The position numbers were made by a program, and so were the translations under genes. The notes under the pieces are model-generated. The model did no database searches. It was given only the letters and a program-made list of their open reading frames with translations, and was not told the origin of the DNA. Source: Pseudisothecium myosuroides (taxonomy: Eukaryota; Streptophyta; Bryopsida; Hypnales; Lembophyllaceae). Taken from it: a stretch of DNA of 64,000 nucleotides. Positions 10,859 through 22,345 of this stretch are shown piece after piece (position 1 is the first letter of the stretch; each line of letters starts with the position of its first letter). The stretch is from the NCBI GenBank assembly GCA_951799445.1, contig OX637295.1, positions 8,804,001 through 8,868,000 of the forward strand. The letters are read 5' to 3'.

Positions 10859-13469
10859 TCCTGCTACTAACTTCATTTGACAAAGCTCTTGAAGCTAGAA
10901 GAAATTCATTTGCTCAGTGAATTGTTACACAAAACTCGTTACTAGAGACGAAAGAGCTGACAGGAAGCCACATTACCAAAGGAAAGAAAGGAGAAGGAAC
11001 AAGGATCACGTCTTCTATCACTAAGATGTAGTGGGAACATGTCCTTGCAACCTTATTCTCTAATAAGAGCTTGTGATTGTCATCTTGAACTTGAGCCAAC
11101 CAGTAGCTGGTAGGTAGCATTCTCTATTGAATTGGAAATTTGTGTACAAGATTGATCAAGAGATGTGAAATCTGAAGGTAATTGACAAGAGGTCTACTAT
11201 ACATCTTACCACATCACCTCCCTTGGTGACTTTTGAATCCCAACTAGAATCCATTATTGATAACATCAGGTTCCTTGTGATATTTTTGAAGATGAACAAG
11301 GTTTTAGTTTTGTGGATGTTAGATGCTGAAGCAAATAGATCAACTATCATAGTAATTGGCATGAACCACTACAAATGGATTTGTCTACTGCTAGTGCTAG
11401 GTTTCATAGCTGCTAGAAAATCTGAACGCATTTTTGCTTGAAAAGATTCAGTGGTGAGCATATTTGGAAGCGGCCAAAGGGATCTTCAAAACCTAGGAGG
11501 GTTATGTACTCAAGACGTCCATGTTGTTGTTCACCTAACCATGGATAATGACATGCATCATAGAAGAACAAACTTGCTTGAACAAGTTCCTTATGAGAAC
11601 GGAACCCTCGATACAATTTCTGCATGAAATATAGTAATAGTACCAATCACACTTTCGACATCAATCCAATCCTTGTATTCTGACAAGTAGAGACTTGTGA
11701 CATAGTAGATTCGTGACGTTAGTTGTGATAACAAATGTAGCCTCTGAAACTTCAAAATTAGTTGAGGTAGGTCTAAACGCTCTCAAAGCATAATGTAGGT
11801 CTTTCAATGCACTTAGAAGCTTTGTTTGTGACTTACAAGCTGAAATACGTACTTACAAGCTCAAGGACAAGAAATGAAAACATCACCACTAGTTTCAATG
11901 TCAATGCAGAAGGCCTGTACGTGAAGGCATTGATAATACAAGGCATTGATATTGCAAGTGTAGCCTCTGATCATAACACAAGATAAAATAAATGAGGCAA
12001 CTAATTAGGAAATTCTTACAGTTAGCTTCGCCAAAATTTTCTTGAGATTCACGCCCAAAATCAAGCACCTTTCGTTTCATGTACGCGTGTTGCACTCGAA
12101 TCTATTCTACAACCGTAGAACTAGCATTCATTAATTCCAAATTCCAAAACGTGAGCTTTATATGACCCCTCGAGAGTGCTACTTCCATACTTCCGCGAAT
12201 CTTTTGCGAGCTCTCCCTTCTTTTCTGGCATCAATGAAACCCAAGAATTCAACTCAATCCTTGTTGGAATGCAACCACCTTCCTCTTCACCGACGAGGTC
12301 AAGCATAACAGCTTGGAGACGTGATCAAGAATGCATATTGAAATCCTGGACGAAGACTTGAACTTGAAACCCTAGTAGACGCAAGCTAAAAATGAATAAG
12401 CAAATCCCGAGAGAACACATGAGAGGTGAAAGAGCCGTAGAGTAGCGAAAGAGTCGAACCGTAAAGGACGATGCTATTTTGCGTGCGGTGAGCGTAGAGC
12501 ATAGAGCGGTGAGCGTACTTTTGCGAGCCCCGAGCCCCCCAAAGTGGGCATTCTCTATAAAAGTAAAAGTAGGAGATAAAATCTAAGCAAAACAAAAGTT
12601 AAAAATTAAAACCGATCTACAACAGTAAAGCCCTATAGCCAAGAGTGTGGTTGCATGTGAGAAATGATTGACCACGATTTTAGGCAGCACAGGGCGATTT
12701 TAGGGTAAACAAAAATAATTAATTAAATAAATTGAGCAGGTACCCTATGGCCGTGGATACCCAATGGTCGCTGTTATCCTATGGCCGTGGATACCCAATA
12801 GTTGTTGTTATCCTATGGCCGTGGATACCCTATGGCCGTTGTTATCCAATGGCCGCAGTTACCCTATATCCGTTGTTATCCAATGGCCGTTCATACCCTA
12901 TAGCCGTTGATATTGTGACGCCACCTGAAAAGTTCCTAAAAATAAACTAAGGTTTCATTGAATATTATTACATCATTAGTCCAAATAGAACCATTTCATA
13001 TTCTTCAAAAAACTGCAGCCATGAGTGTGTTTCAAATATTAAAAAAAAAAACTGAAAATTATTGAGGATGTAGGGATGGTCGTCAACAAAAACGAAATGT
13101 CCTCTGAGAGCGTCCATTCAGAAAAATTATATTGTGAGTACATTCTGTTGATAGAGCGACTAGACGGCAACAATTTTATGGACAAAGTGAAGATTAAAAT
13201 CATGAAAAACTTCCACAAATTTTGGAGGGTTCGATTTTTATTGCAGTGCATGTTAAATAATTCCTCGGTATTAGTGAGCGTAGCCGAAGCCAAAAAGACT
13301 TTGATGAATTAATATAATTCAAGTGAACGACAAAATTCAATTTTACTCTGAAAGGATGCTAAGATGAACCATTACATCAGCATATACAGACAATGAACAT
13401 TACAAATGAAAACACAAGATGTATGTAATGTAATTAGAACTCAAACAATAAATCCGGGAGACATAGGAA
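10859..13469. other. Intergenic stretch without a recognised gene
   Basis: Only short ORFs that show no recognisable family. 12420-12560 contains 'gcgtagagcatagagcg'-type motifs that recur inverted at 29140-29230. A minisatellite lies at 12740-12915 and is listed separately. 13040-13320 is AT-rich. I see no RNA gene and no further transposon ends. Confidence 0.6.
12740..12915 (+). repeat. 18-bp minisatellite, about ten copies
   Basis: Tandem variants of 'tatggccgtggataccca', alternating with forms such as 'ccgttgttatccaatgg'. The period of 18 is a multiple of three, so it gives an open frame of repeated YPMAVD/PYGR-like peptides. No start context, splice site or second reading supports a gene. 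Confidence 0.8.
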
Positions 13470-16400
13470 TTATGAAAATGTAAAAGTCGAGGAACTGCCA
13501 GAAGATGCTGGTCTTGGTTCCATATCAACGTCTGCCTCATCATCAGTAAAACGACAAACACGTCTAGGAAAACTTCTATCACTGCGCGTGGGGGTTGAAG
13601 AAGATTCTACCGCTTGCAACATAGCGACGTCTGCATCCCACGGTGCCATAAAGTAGTCTTTGGGCGGAGATTGGAGTAGAGGGATCACTCTGAGCCAAAC
13701 AAGTTTGTATAAGTAAATTGTAGGCCATGAATAGAAGACTGAAAGATAATAGGATCAAGCGCGAGACTTACTTACTGAATCTGTTCTTCTTAGTGATCTG
13801 CCAAATAGGGACGTCCAGTGCAATCTCTGGTGGAGTGTCGGTAGTAGGAAGTTCAATTCGAGCTGGAGCTTCGACCTGGTGGAACTGCTGCAACTTAGCC
13901 CTGAAGATGATGACGTCGTCTTCGAGGGCCGCAATGTGTCGTCCAATACCTCTGCAAGCTCGAATAGAATTACCTGGAAGTAGATGAAAGAATTTAGTTT
14001 AGGACATGACCAAGGAGAACGAAAGAGAAATTCATCACGAAAGAAAGCAGTACTCACCGAGAGAAGCAAATGCATCGAGGATGATGGACCCCGGCTTGGT
14101 AAAAGCCTCAATCAACATTTGAAGGAAAACAGGATCCTTCTCACAGGCGCCTCTCCACGGAACAGATCCATTCATGGATTGAGAGGCCGCGGAAGTGAAA
14201 TTAAATAACACATCCGATTGAGCAACTCCCATACCGAACTCCGAAAGTGATTCATCGGCCGCTATCGTGAATTTGCTAGCATCCATGGCGCGGTGTATGA
14301 AGAGTTGAATCCGGAATCCTCTGCTCTGTAAATGAAGATTGCGGCGAAATTCAATTAGGCCAGGCAAAATGTAAATTACAATCCAGTGACTCGAATCCAG
14401 TGATTCCAAAAATTGATTCAAAACAGTACTAACCTTATTTTTTAAGTTGTAATACGATGCAGAAGGCAGGTCATTAATTCCCCACCACTCTCGATGTAGA
14501 ATGAAGTTGTAGCCGTTTGCATACGACAGCACATCTGTCCGGATCCGTGGAACATCTGGGACAAACAATAGAATCGCACCCGCCCCGTGAAGAAAATGTT
14601 CTGCAAACTCGAAAACACTTTCAGTTTGCTGCTCAGAGTACTCATTCCAGGCCGGGACATCTCCAGGGTTCACTGAAATGGAAGGAACCCAGAGGCCATC
14701 TTTAAGATCGCCAAGAATCAAGTGAAAGCCATTGTGCGGACAAGCCTTATTCAAAGCCTTGGCACCGTCTTCTTTCTTGACCTGGACATTAAAAAGGATG
14801 GAATTGATTATGTGAGAATGGCATAACACAAACGCATTGAGAATCCAATTTGCTCAAAAACCGAAACCACTATCCCAACAACACAATGTAGACACTGACG
14901 AAGAATCCCCAAGAGCCGACATCGGCAATGGCTCTAAACCGTGGAATGTCAAGGCATCATAACAGCAACAACCCATAACTCAGACAGGCAAATAACGGAC
15001 AATGCATAAGGGGAACTGGTGATTGAAGAGACAAACCTTGAGAACAAACTTGTTGACAGTGTCGAGGCAAGTGTGCACGTCCGGAAGAGCCTCCATAATC
15101 TGGAACAGGCTGGAATTTTGAACACAGACTAAGGATTGAAGAAAAGATGCTGATGATAAGGCTCCTTTGCTTGTGGTGACTATGTTCTTCAGCTTCTGCG
15201 TAGCAAATGACAGCGGGCTCGATAGCGCATGAAGAGCAGGCAAAAGAGGATTCTGAGCACCACCTGGACTAGGCTGCGGAGGAGGGGGGTGAACCACATC
15301 CAGCACTTCCATGTCCGTATCCACGTCCGGCAATGGACGCACTGATGGTCCAGCAGCTCTCCTAGCACTACCAGGGGCCACTGCATCGCTCTCCTGAGTG
15401 GCCGCCGCATCGGAGGTTGCCTTCTTCTTTGCTTCTTCTTCGGCCTTCCTCTTTGAGCCCCTTGTCTTCTTTGCAGGACCCTCCGGTGGCGCTGTCTCAT
15501 GAACCGTCTTCAACCCGGATAAATCTGGTTTCACCTTGTTCCTTAAATCGATCTCGAAGGGAGGAGGATAGTTCAGAGGGCAGTCAATGTACCACCCACA
15601 AACTTCCCAATGCTCCTTCTTCCACTTCCTGGCGAGCTCATCCGATATCATGCAATTGTCGGCACGTCTGTCCAAGTAGCTTGGGAAGAACGACGGCGAC
15701 TTCGACGTTGCGTTGCGTGCGTGCAGCACGAACTTGAAATACCGATACAGAACTCTGACCACAGCCTGCTCCAGACCGACTTGAAACTCTGGAGGATGAT
15801 TCTTGTGAACTCTTTTGCCACTAAACTCATGGGAGAATGCATTATCCCAAAGCTGGATACAATTCTGCTCCACATAATCCGCGATGCTAGGAATTGGACT
15901 TTCACCAGGTGGGAGATAATTGATCGCAACATCCAGCTCAGAGAGAGCTGCATCGAATAGTTCCTGCACAGAACTAGCCAACTGTAACAAGGAGTCAGAA
16001 TTAACTCTGAAGGGTCCATAACCGAATCAAAAAAAAAAAAAAAAGGTAAAAAAAGTTACCTGTACCCACCAAGTTGCCTTGTGAAGCCACTCAGGAAAAG
16101 CATGATCAGGAAACTTGGTCTTTGGGAACCTCATAGCTTCCCGAAGCAAGGCAGGTTTGTTCCACCGCTCCAGCCACTTGACTTTCACTGCCGGATCCAT
16201 GACAGAGGTTGAAAGATACCACAACTTCTCCTGCGACATCTCTGGATCGTCCTCTCGATTCTCATAGTGAATGCGAACTTGCTCCATGAATTGCGGTGTT
16301 TGCCTTGGATCAGCAATAGGAAGCTGTTTCTTCACATCAGATGACATATCCTTCTTCACTTTGTCGACAGCCTTCCCAATGGCGTCATACAGCTTCCCAG

Positions 16401-18152
16401 TAGTCCATTCTTTCGATTTCTCCGGATACTTCTCCTTGAATCTCCTAGTCGCATGAGCTACTGCATCACCTAGCTCTTGCTGCAAGACAATGAACACGCA
16501 ATTAGGCTTCTTATCATAGGTTAAAGCTGACTCCCAGAATCGACACAGCAAGTGCCGATATCGGCACTCTAATTCTTCAGTCGAAAAGCAAACAACAGAG
16601 GTCATAACAATCAACTCCATACAGAATCATGAAAGTACATAACACCCCCGCACCTGATAGAGAACGCTAATTAGCCCGTCAAGCGTCAAGGTGTACCAAG
16701 TTCGAGTCTTTGTTTTCTGCTTCTTCTCGGCGTCAGCTAGCTCCTCTTTGGTAACTAGATTCTCGAAGTAGGACAGGGGTTGACCAGCTATATTCTGAAG
16801 CCTGTACAGCTTGTGAACCAAGTTTAACTTCACGTGACATGTCTGGTTTCTCCTGTTTCAGCCAATCAAAGTTAGAACTGAAAAGGACATACTACTTGCA
16901 ATAAAACACTATGAGGAATGGTCTCTGCCTTGTAAATTACCAGTTCACTTAGTGCAGCGCGGTGAGTAGTGGCCCGATCTGGCCCTCAACCTCCAAGACA
17001 ATAGATTCGACTGCATAATGCCACGACGGATCGTCCCCGTGGTCTCTGTTGATTATCGGTAGCCAGGCAGCCAGCTGATGGTTGCCATCCCAAACGAAGA
17101 ACATTTTCCCCGAGAATTGCTTCCACGAGTCTTCCTTCTCTAGCTCCTTCTCGAAGTTGTTGTTTGCATCAACCCATAACGGACTCCAGGAGGCCACCTC
17201 CTTGTCCGTCACATCCAGTGTTTTGCCCTCGTTGTCTTGCAAGGCGACGTAGAAGACACCATGGCCGTCCATATATCCGGTACTTACGAAATGTGAGCCT
17301 AGTGCCATGACGTCGTTCTTCAGGTATGGCCAAACCGCAGCCAAAGCTTTCATACGACAGAGTGGGATGTTCAGTTTTGACTTCTCCCTTGGCTTGAAAT
17401 GGAGCTTGTCCAACACAATGTTTGTATTGGCTGACTCTTGCACGACCATCTTGTCCATTTCCTTCCCAAGCTCCTCTGCCGTCATCTCCGTCGTTTCTTT
17501 TCCAGCAATCTGCGCGTCCTGGGAAGTCTCGACATCCTCGTTACCCGCTTCTTCTGCAAAAAGAACATCGTTAGCAAGTAGCCAGACAATCACCAAACCT
17601 CTCCTAAACCATATTCAAGAATGTCAGGCTGTCAAGAAGACGCACCTGACTCGTGAATTTCTGGCTGCGACGAAGACTGTCCCCCGTCTGTTCTCCCTGG
17701 ATCAGTCAGATTATCCGTCTCACCTGCAGAATTTCAGAACAAGACTTAAAATTGAGAAGGAAAAACAAAAATGGCAGCAGCAGAGGGTACCAGAAAGAGG
17801 AATCAGCACTCCCCTAGAGGAAGTGCTGATGTCGGCAATCCCTCTAGGGGAGTGCTGTGAGTGCATCAGCACTCCCCTAGAGGGAGTGCCGACATCGGGA
17901 CTTCCTCTAAAGGAGTGCTGTGAGTGCATCAGCACTCCCTTAGAGGGAGTGCCGACATCGGCACTCCCTCTAAGGGAGTGCTGGAAGGAGCACCAGCACT
18001 CCCCTAGAGGGAGTGCTGGAAGTGCTTGTGTGTTCGAGCTTTAGGTATTGTGACTTACCTGGTTCTGTTTGCGCGGTTTGGGAAGGGTTGCCGCCTTCCG
18101 ACTCCACGCACATCTTCTCCGCGCACTCCGTGGTCTCGGAAGTCTCCGCCAT
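13470..18152 (-). CDS. ParB-like / N4-N6 DNA methyltransferase-like fusion protein, ten exons, one in-frame stop
   Basis: Exons (minus): 18152-18059, 17723-17646, 17553-16941, 16852-16654, 16479-16060, 15981-15037, 14781-14434, 14325-14058, 13973-13776, 13687-13470. All junctions are GT-AG, the phase is consistent throughout, and the total is 1127 codons. Residues ~105-235 look like a ParB/Srx fold, with VWDGNHQLAAW at 211-221. Residues ~330-740 are an unrecognised helical region followed by a basic, NLS-like stretch (KKTRGSKRK). The C-terminus matches beta-class methyltransferases in order: HLILGDLKDGLW (808-814, motif IV position), then EKDPVFLQMLIEAFTKPG, then ILDAFASLGNSIRACRGIGR (from 981, motif I). 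The DPPY-type residues are replaced, so methylation activity is doubtful. Codon 259 is TAA (16951-16949), most simply a mutated CAA. The ParB call is tentative; the methyltransferase-fold call is firmer. Confidence 0.75.
14911..14934. repeat. GCCGACATCGGC motif in intron 6 of the methyltransferase-like gene
   Basis: The sequence agagccgacatcggcaatggctc contains GCCGAYRTCGGC, the core of the palindromes at 16551 and 26735 and of the array in intron 1. Confidence 0.6.
16551..16568. repeat. Perfect 18-bp palindrome in intron 4
   Basis: AGTGCCGATATCGGCACT is its own reverse complement. It lies in the intron between exons 4 and 5 of the methyltransferase-like gene. A 14-bp version (TGCCGATATCGGCA) lies in the intron of the MULE transposase at 26735-26748. 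Confidence 0.85.
17803..18024. repeat. Tandem array of nested palindromes in intron 1
   Basis: About three units built from CACTCCC-CTAGAG-GGAGTG half-palindromes joined through GTGCCGACATCGGCAC-type palindromes, with spacers such as 'gtgagtgcatc' and 'gaaggagcacc'. It lies inside the first intron (18058-17724) of the methyltransferase-like gene. Either DNA strand, or the unspliced transcript, could fold into strong hairpins. Confidence 0.85.
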
Positions 18153-18439
18153 TTTCACGGGTGCTGCAGCCAGAGAACATTCCCAAGTTCCTCAAGTCAT
18201 TGCAAATTCAGACAAGGATTAAATGGAGAAACCCTAAACCAGTTGTCCAGGGTGTGACACAGGGGAGCAAAATCGGAGTAGAAGACCTAATCACTTAGAA
18301 AACTGTTAGTCGTGGGAAACCCTACACGGATTGAAATCCTAAACCCTAGCAAAAAATTAGCGTACAGGGAGAACCGAGGTCATCGAGATTGAGCAGAGTG
18401 GTGCAGGCGGAGAAAATCGAAACCTCAATCGCACAACGG

Positions 18440-18640
18440 CCTTGAGCAATTTGGGGCGAGCAATTTGGGGCGAGCAATTTGGGGCGAGCAATTTGGGGCG
18501 ACCAGCTCGGGGGACCAACTCGAGGGACCAGTTCAAGGCGACCAGTTTGGGGCGACTAGTTCAGGGCGAGCAGCTCAGGGGACCAGCTCGGGGCGAGCAG
18601 CTCGGTGCGACGAGCTCGGGGTGACAAGCTCAGGGCGAGC
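18440..18640 (+). repeat. 14-bp minisatellite, array 1
   Basis: Begins with four near-identical copies of 'gagcaatttggggc' and continues with variants such as 'gaccagctcggggg' and 'gagcagctcagggg'. A related array in the same orientation is at 22155-22345. The two bracket the gag-like ORF at 19113-21011. Confidence 0.85.
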
Positions 18641-19112
18641 ATGTGGGAGCACGGAAACTTAGAATAAAGGAAGATAGTATAGAAATAGGTTAGGAGTTAG
18701 TTAAAAATTTCAAAACTTTGGTAAGAAGTAGGAAATTAGATTTGGATACAGATATATTCCGGATAGTTAGAATCCGAGATTGCAGATCCTGTAAACCGGG
18801 TTTTTCCGAGTACAGGAACGGATCTTAAATCCGAGTTAGGTCGGATCGGAACGAGCTACGGAATAGGTATCCGACCTACGCCGCTAGGGAACCGTTACGG
18901 GAACGGACCTCTTTCCGTTCGCCAAGGGGAACGGTCGGCAGCTCGACTAGTACTTAAACCCTCGCCAGACCTAATCTTCCTCATTCTTCACTTTGCTGAT
19001 TGTCTTGCGCACTTAGCTGAGAGAAAGAGTGGTGAGTTAGAGATCGCGATAGGAAGAGACGGGTGAGGTTGGTGCCGATTGCACCGGATTTAGTCGTCGG
19101 TGTCGGTAAACT

Positions 19113-21011
19113 ATGGCGGAGTCCAGCAAACCGGTAGCGCGCCGACCATCTGTCACAGCTCGGATAGTTAGACCGGCCATTCCCGCCGACCCAATGCACC
19201 GGAAGGAGTTAGAGACAGATCTGACCCGGATGGGGTGCGTAGGTTTGATCTATCGACCGTGGAATGTTAAGAACGCGGAGATGCTGGAGCAGCTGATCTC
19301 GGGAGTCCCGAATCAGTTCGAGTTGACTGTGAGAGGCCAACCCGGAGCATGGACGGCGGATGTATGGGCTGACGTATACGGGTTTGGGAAGGACGGATCC
19401 GGATTAGGTTCTCGGGTAGAGACATACGGGATTGGGAAGTTCCGTAATCCGGTTACCACTAAGGACGGATACCCAGTGAGTGACTGTAAGGATGCTAGGC
19501 AGAAACGGGTGTTGGAATTTTTGATTCCGATCATGTATCCGGAAAAGCCCACCCGAGTTACGGTTACGGTGGCCAACACTATCTTTGGGTCTTTAGAAGA
19601 TAAGGTAGTTCACTGGGGGAAAGTTCTAGCCGGGATAGTAAAGAAGCTCGTGTCGCACGTAGGGAAGGGGAAGCCGAGTCTTCTCAGTCCGTACCTGTTT
19701 CACCTGTACCACCATCAGGAGGTGCTGACTAGTGAAGAGATGGTGATTTACAACACCGGATTAGAAATAGTGAAGTATGGCCTCACGCACGAAATTCCAC
19801 CGGATACTCCAATCGAGGGAGAGGAGGAAGAAGAAGAAGAAAAGGACGAGGAAGAAGAACCGCAGCAGCAGGACCTGGTCGACAAGCGGGAGAAGAGAAG
19901 GAAGTCGACCAATCCGAACTCGAGGGTGGAACAGCTGACCCTGGAAAAGGGAGAGCCGAGTCAACCCCCGGAACCGGAACCGCAATCGGACTTCTTCGAC
20001 GCCGGAACACAGTGGATGGAGGAGGCCAAGCACATGCATTTCGGCATGTCGGATATGATCCTGGGGATTGCTGCAGAGCTGAAGGTGGAGCCGGAAGATA
20101 TCATAAATCAGATCCGGAAACTACCAAGCCCGGATCTGCTTCGTGAGAAGGACGAGCGGATCAAGAGCTTGGAGAAGGAAAGGGATGACCTGTTAGGTCG
20201 GGTGAACTGGGCGGATACGGATGCCGCAGTTGCACGGCAGAAGGAGGCAGAAGCTCTCCAACTCGTCCACAATCTGACCGCGTTGGTGGAGCAGCCCGCG
20301 GAAGCTGTGGTCAAATCCCGACTCTTCACCAATCAGCTGAGTGGCATAGGCCACTTATCCGGGTCCAAGGTGGTAACGATCTTGGTGGACTACCAGGCCC
20401 GGATGGAAGGTATTCTGAAGGAGATGGCGCAACTGTTGGGGCACCTTGACCCGAATAAGTCCTTGGACTTCACCCACTTTCCGGAGCTGCCCAACGTCGA
20501 CTTGTTGAAGACGCCCCAGAAGCCGGGGGCAGGGATGAGTTTACCGGCATCCCCAAGACCTACTCCAGGTCAGGCACGGATCCAGATGAAAACCACGAAG
20601 TTCGGCCAGACGAGGAGTGTCCAGTCGATTCCGGTAGAAGCAGGGAGTTCTATTCCGGCATCCGGGACATCCGTCCGGAGCGATTTAATCCAACGGATGG
20701 GGGCCTTGTCGAATCCGGCTCGGACCAGTCCGATCGACTTTACTCATATGCAGAAGGCATCGCCCAAGAGGAATACAACACCGATTCAGCTGGACGATTC
20801 GCCAGAGAAAGAGACCAGAGTGGAGATGATCCAAGAGTCCGAGAAGGGGGAATTTACTTCCGGCGATGAGACGGATTCGGATGACGACCCGCCGCCGATC
20901 CAAGGGAAGATTCCAACCCGAGCTGCAACGAAGTCTACTCCACCGAAAGGGAGCAGGAAACCACCTGCAGGGCCAAGTAGCAGCGCGAAGAAATCAAAGC
21001 GGGGAAAGTAA
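19113..21011 (+). CDS. Gag-like / plant-transposon-type protein, 632 aa, single exon
   Basis: ATG at 19113 (context aaactATGGCGGAG), stop TAA. Residues 1-25 are basic, and 30-225 form a globular domain (YRPWNVKNAEMLEQL, GKPSLLSPYLFHLYHH). It resembles, from memory, the 'putative plant transposon protein' domains of gag-type ORFs; that is inference. Next come an acidic run of about 15 Glu/Asp near 232-250, a coiled-coil-like stretch at about 350-400 (EKDERIKSLEKERDDL), and a Pro/Ser-rich tail ending in a basic KKSKRGK. The ORF has no introns or breaks and is richer in CCG/GGA codons than its neighbours, which suggests recent arrival or selection. It is divergent from the gene at 18152, with a 14-bp array between. 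No zinc knuckle, protease or reverse transcriptase follows. Confidence 0.7.
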   Translation: MAESSKPVARRPSVTARIVRPAIPADPMHRKELETDLTRMGCVGLIYRPWNVKNAEMLEQLISGVPNQFELTVRGQPGAWTADVWADVYGFGKDGSGLGSRVETYGIGKFRNPVTTKDGYPVSDCKDARQKRVLEFLIPIMYPEKPTRVTVTVANTIFGSLEDKVVHWGKVLAGIVKKLVSHVGKGKPSLLSPYLFHLYHHQEVLTSEEMVIYNTGLEIVKYGLTHEIPPDTPIEGEEEEEEEKDEEEEPQQQDLVDKREKRRKSTNPNSRVEQLTLEKGEPSQPPEPEPQSDFFDAGTQWMEEAKHMHFGMSDMILGIAAELKVEPEDIINQIRKLPSPDLLREKDERIKSLEKERDDLLGRVNWADTDAAVARQKEAEALQLVHNLTALVEQPAEAVVKSRLFTNQLSGIGHLSGSKVVTILVDYQARMEGILKEMAQLLGHLDPNKSLDFTHFPELPNVDLLKTPQKPGAGMSLPASPRPTPGQARIQMKTTKFGQTRSVQSIPVEAGSSIPASGTSVRSDLIQRMGALSNPARTSPIDFTHMQKASPKRNTTPIQLDDSPEKETRVEMIQESEKGEFTSGDETDSDDDPPPIQGKIPTRAATKSTPPKGSRKPPAGPSSSAKKSKRGK

Positions 21012-22154
21012 TTAGTATGTTTGCAGTTTTAGGCTTTTTAATCTGGAGCGGATTTTCCGTGCGTGGGGCCCGGTTCCGGATTCTTAGGAGTAGTTGACTT
21101 TGAACTTTCCGGATATTACGGTTGGTTACTGATTGGTCACCTGGATTTTCAGGTGTTCTTTTTTTGGCTTTTTGTTTGGGTTTTTAAGTGGAGGGCAGCT
21201 TGTTGCCCTTTCATTCCAGCCTTGCCCAGTTTGTGTGCATTAGTTTATGTTCATATTCCCTTTCTCCAATCTGAGCCACTAAGTGGACATTCGGATTTCT
21301 GGCTATGTGTACGTTTTCTTGAGTTGTTTATGAATGGTGAAAGTGTGAGAGAGGGCGGATGAGGGGGAATCCGGGTTGAGAATTAGTTGGACCTGTTTTG
21401 AGCGAGTAAGTTTGTGAGGAAGCTTTACTAGACTTGTGAGTAAGGACTTGTGCGTGGTACCTTTAAATTGCCGTAACGGTGATCCAGTTCTAAGGAGTGG
21501 TGCGGATGCGAGTCCGGAATCCAGGGAGGGTTCCGAGCAGAGATAAGCGACCGCCAGCGGAAAATCCCCACTCACCGGAAGGTCTGCCAACCATAGGATC
21601 AGTCTGGTAGATAGATGTACGAATCTCTTCCAGTTCCGGTTGTCTTGATCTGTCGTTGTAGTAAAGGTGGAAGGATGCAATTCTGAGTGACCTGTTTTCC
21701 GGGCAAGCTACCCGGGGAATTGTGAGGATTGTTACTTTCCCTACTCTGAAATAAAAACTCGGTTAGGATTGTTTTGTGTGAAGTTTTGCGCAGAGAAATA
21801 GATGCCTATGAGTGGTGCGTTCCTACCTCTCTAAAGATCAAATGCAGACACCCTGAGGGTAAAACAGGGGAATAGAAAACCAGTTGAAGTCGAGAAGTGA
21901 GACCCGGAATCCGGATCATACCGGAATCCGGATCATACCGGAAACCGGAAAGAAATAGATCCAGATTGGGATCCGGAAGACCATTGTGTAAGAAATAGGA
22001 AAAAAAAGAGGTGTTGCTTGGGTTTTGGTTGTTTTGATTAATACCCGGATACTCCTTAGCTTGCTGAAACATACTAGAATCTCCTGGGACGATATTTCGT
22101 GTTATCTTACCATCATTTTGGTGTTAAGGATACTTACGCCTAGATTGCGCGTAC
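21012..22154. other. Region downstream of the gag-like ORF, no gene seen
   Basis: Has the same CCGGA-rich composition as the ORF, with a small direct repeat at 21906-21945 ('ggaatccggatcatacc' twice). Possibly the 3' untranslated part of a non-autonomous element, but no second terminal repeat matching 18660-19112 was found. Confidence 0.5.
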
Positions 22155-22345
22155 AACAGAGCAGCTCGGGGAGTCGGGGCGAGCAGCTCGGGGAGACCAG
22201 CTCGGGGAGACCAGCTCGTGGCGAATAGCTGGGGCGACTATCTCGGGGTGACTAACTCGGGGCGACTAACTTGTTGCAAGCAGCTGGGGGCGACAAGCTC
22301 GTTGCGACCAGTTCGGGGCGAGCAGCTCGGGGCAACCAAGATCGG
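22155..22345 (+). repeat. 14-bp minisatellite, array 2
   Basis: Variants of 'gagcagctcggggc' and 'gaccagctcgggga', the same family and orientation as array 1 at 18440-18640. Confidence 0.85.

Noticed and set aside
12732..12950. ORF of 72 codons over the 18-bp repeats
   Set aside because: It is open only because the repeat period is a multiple of three; no start context or homology.
17803..18024. CRISPR-like array
   Set aside because: The units are nested palindromes without unique spacers, inside a eukaryotic intron.
17720..18044. ORFs across the palindromic array
   Set aside because: The array is in an intron with good donor and acceptor sites, and the ORFs arise from the repeat.
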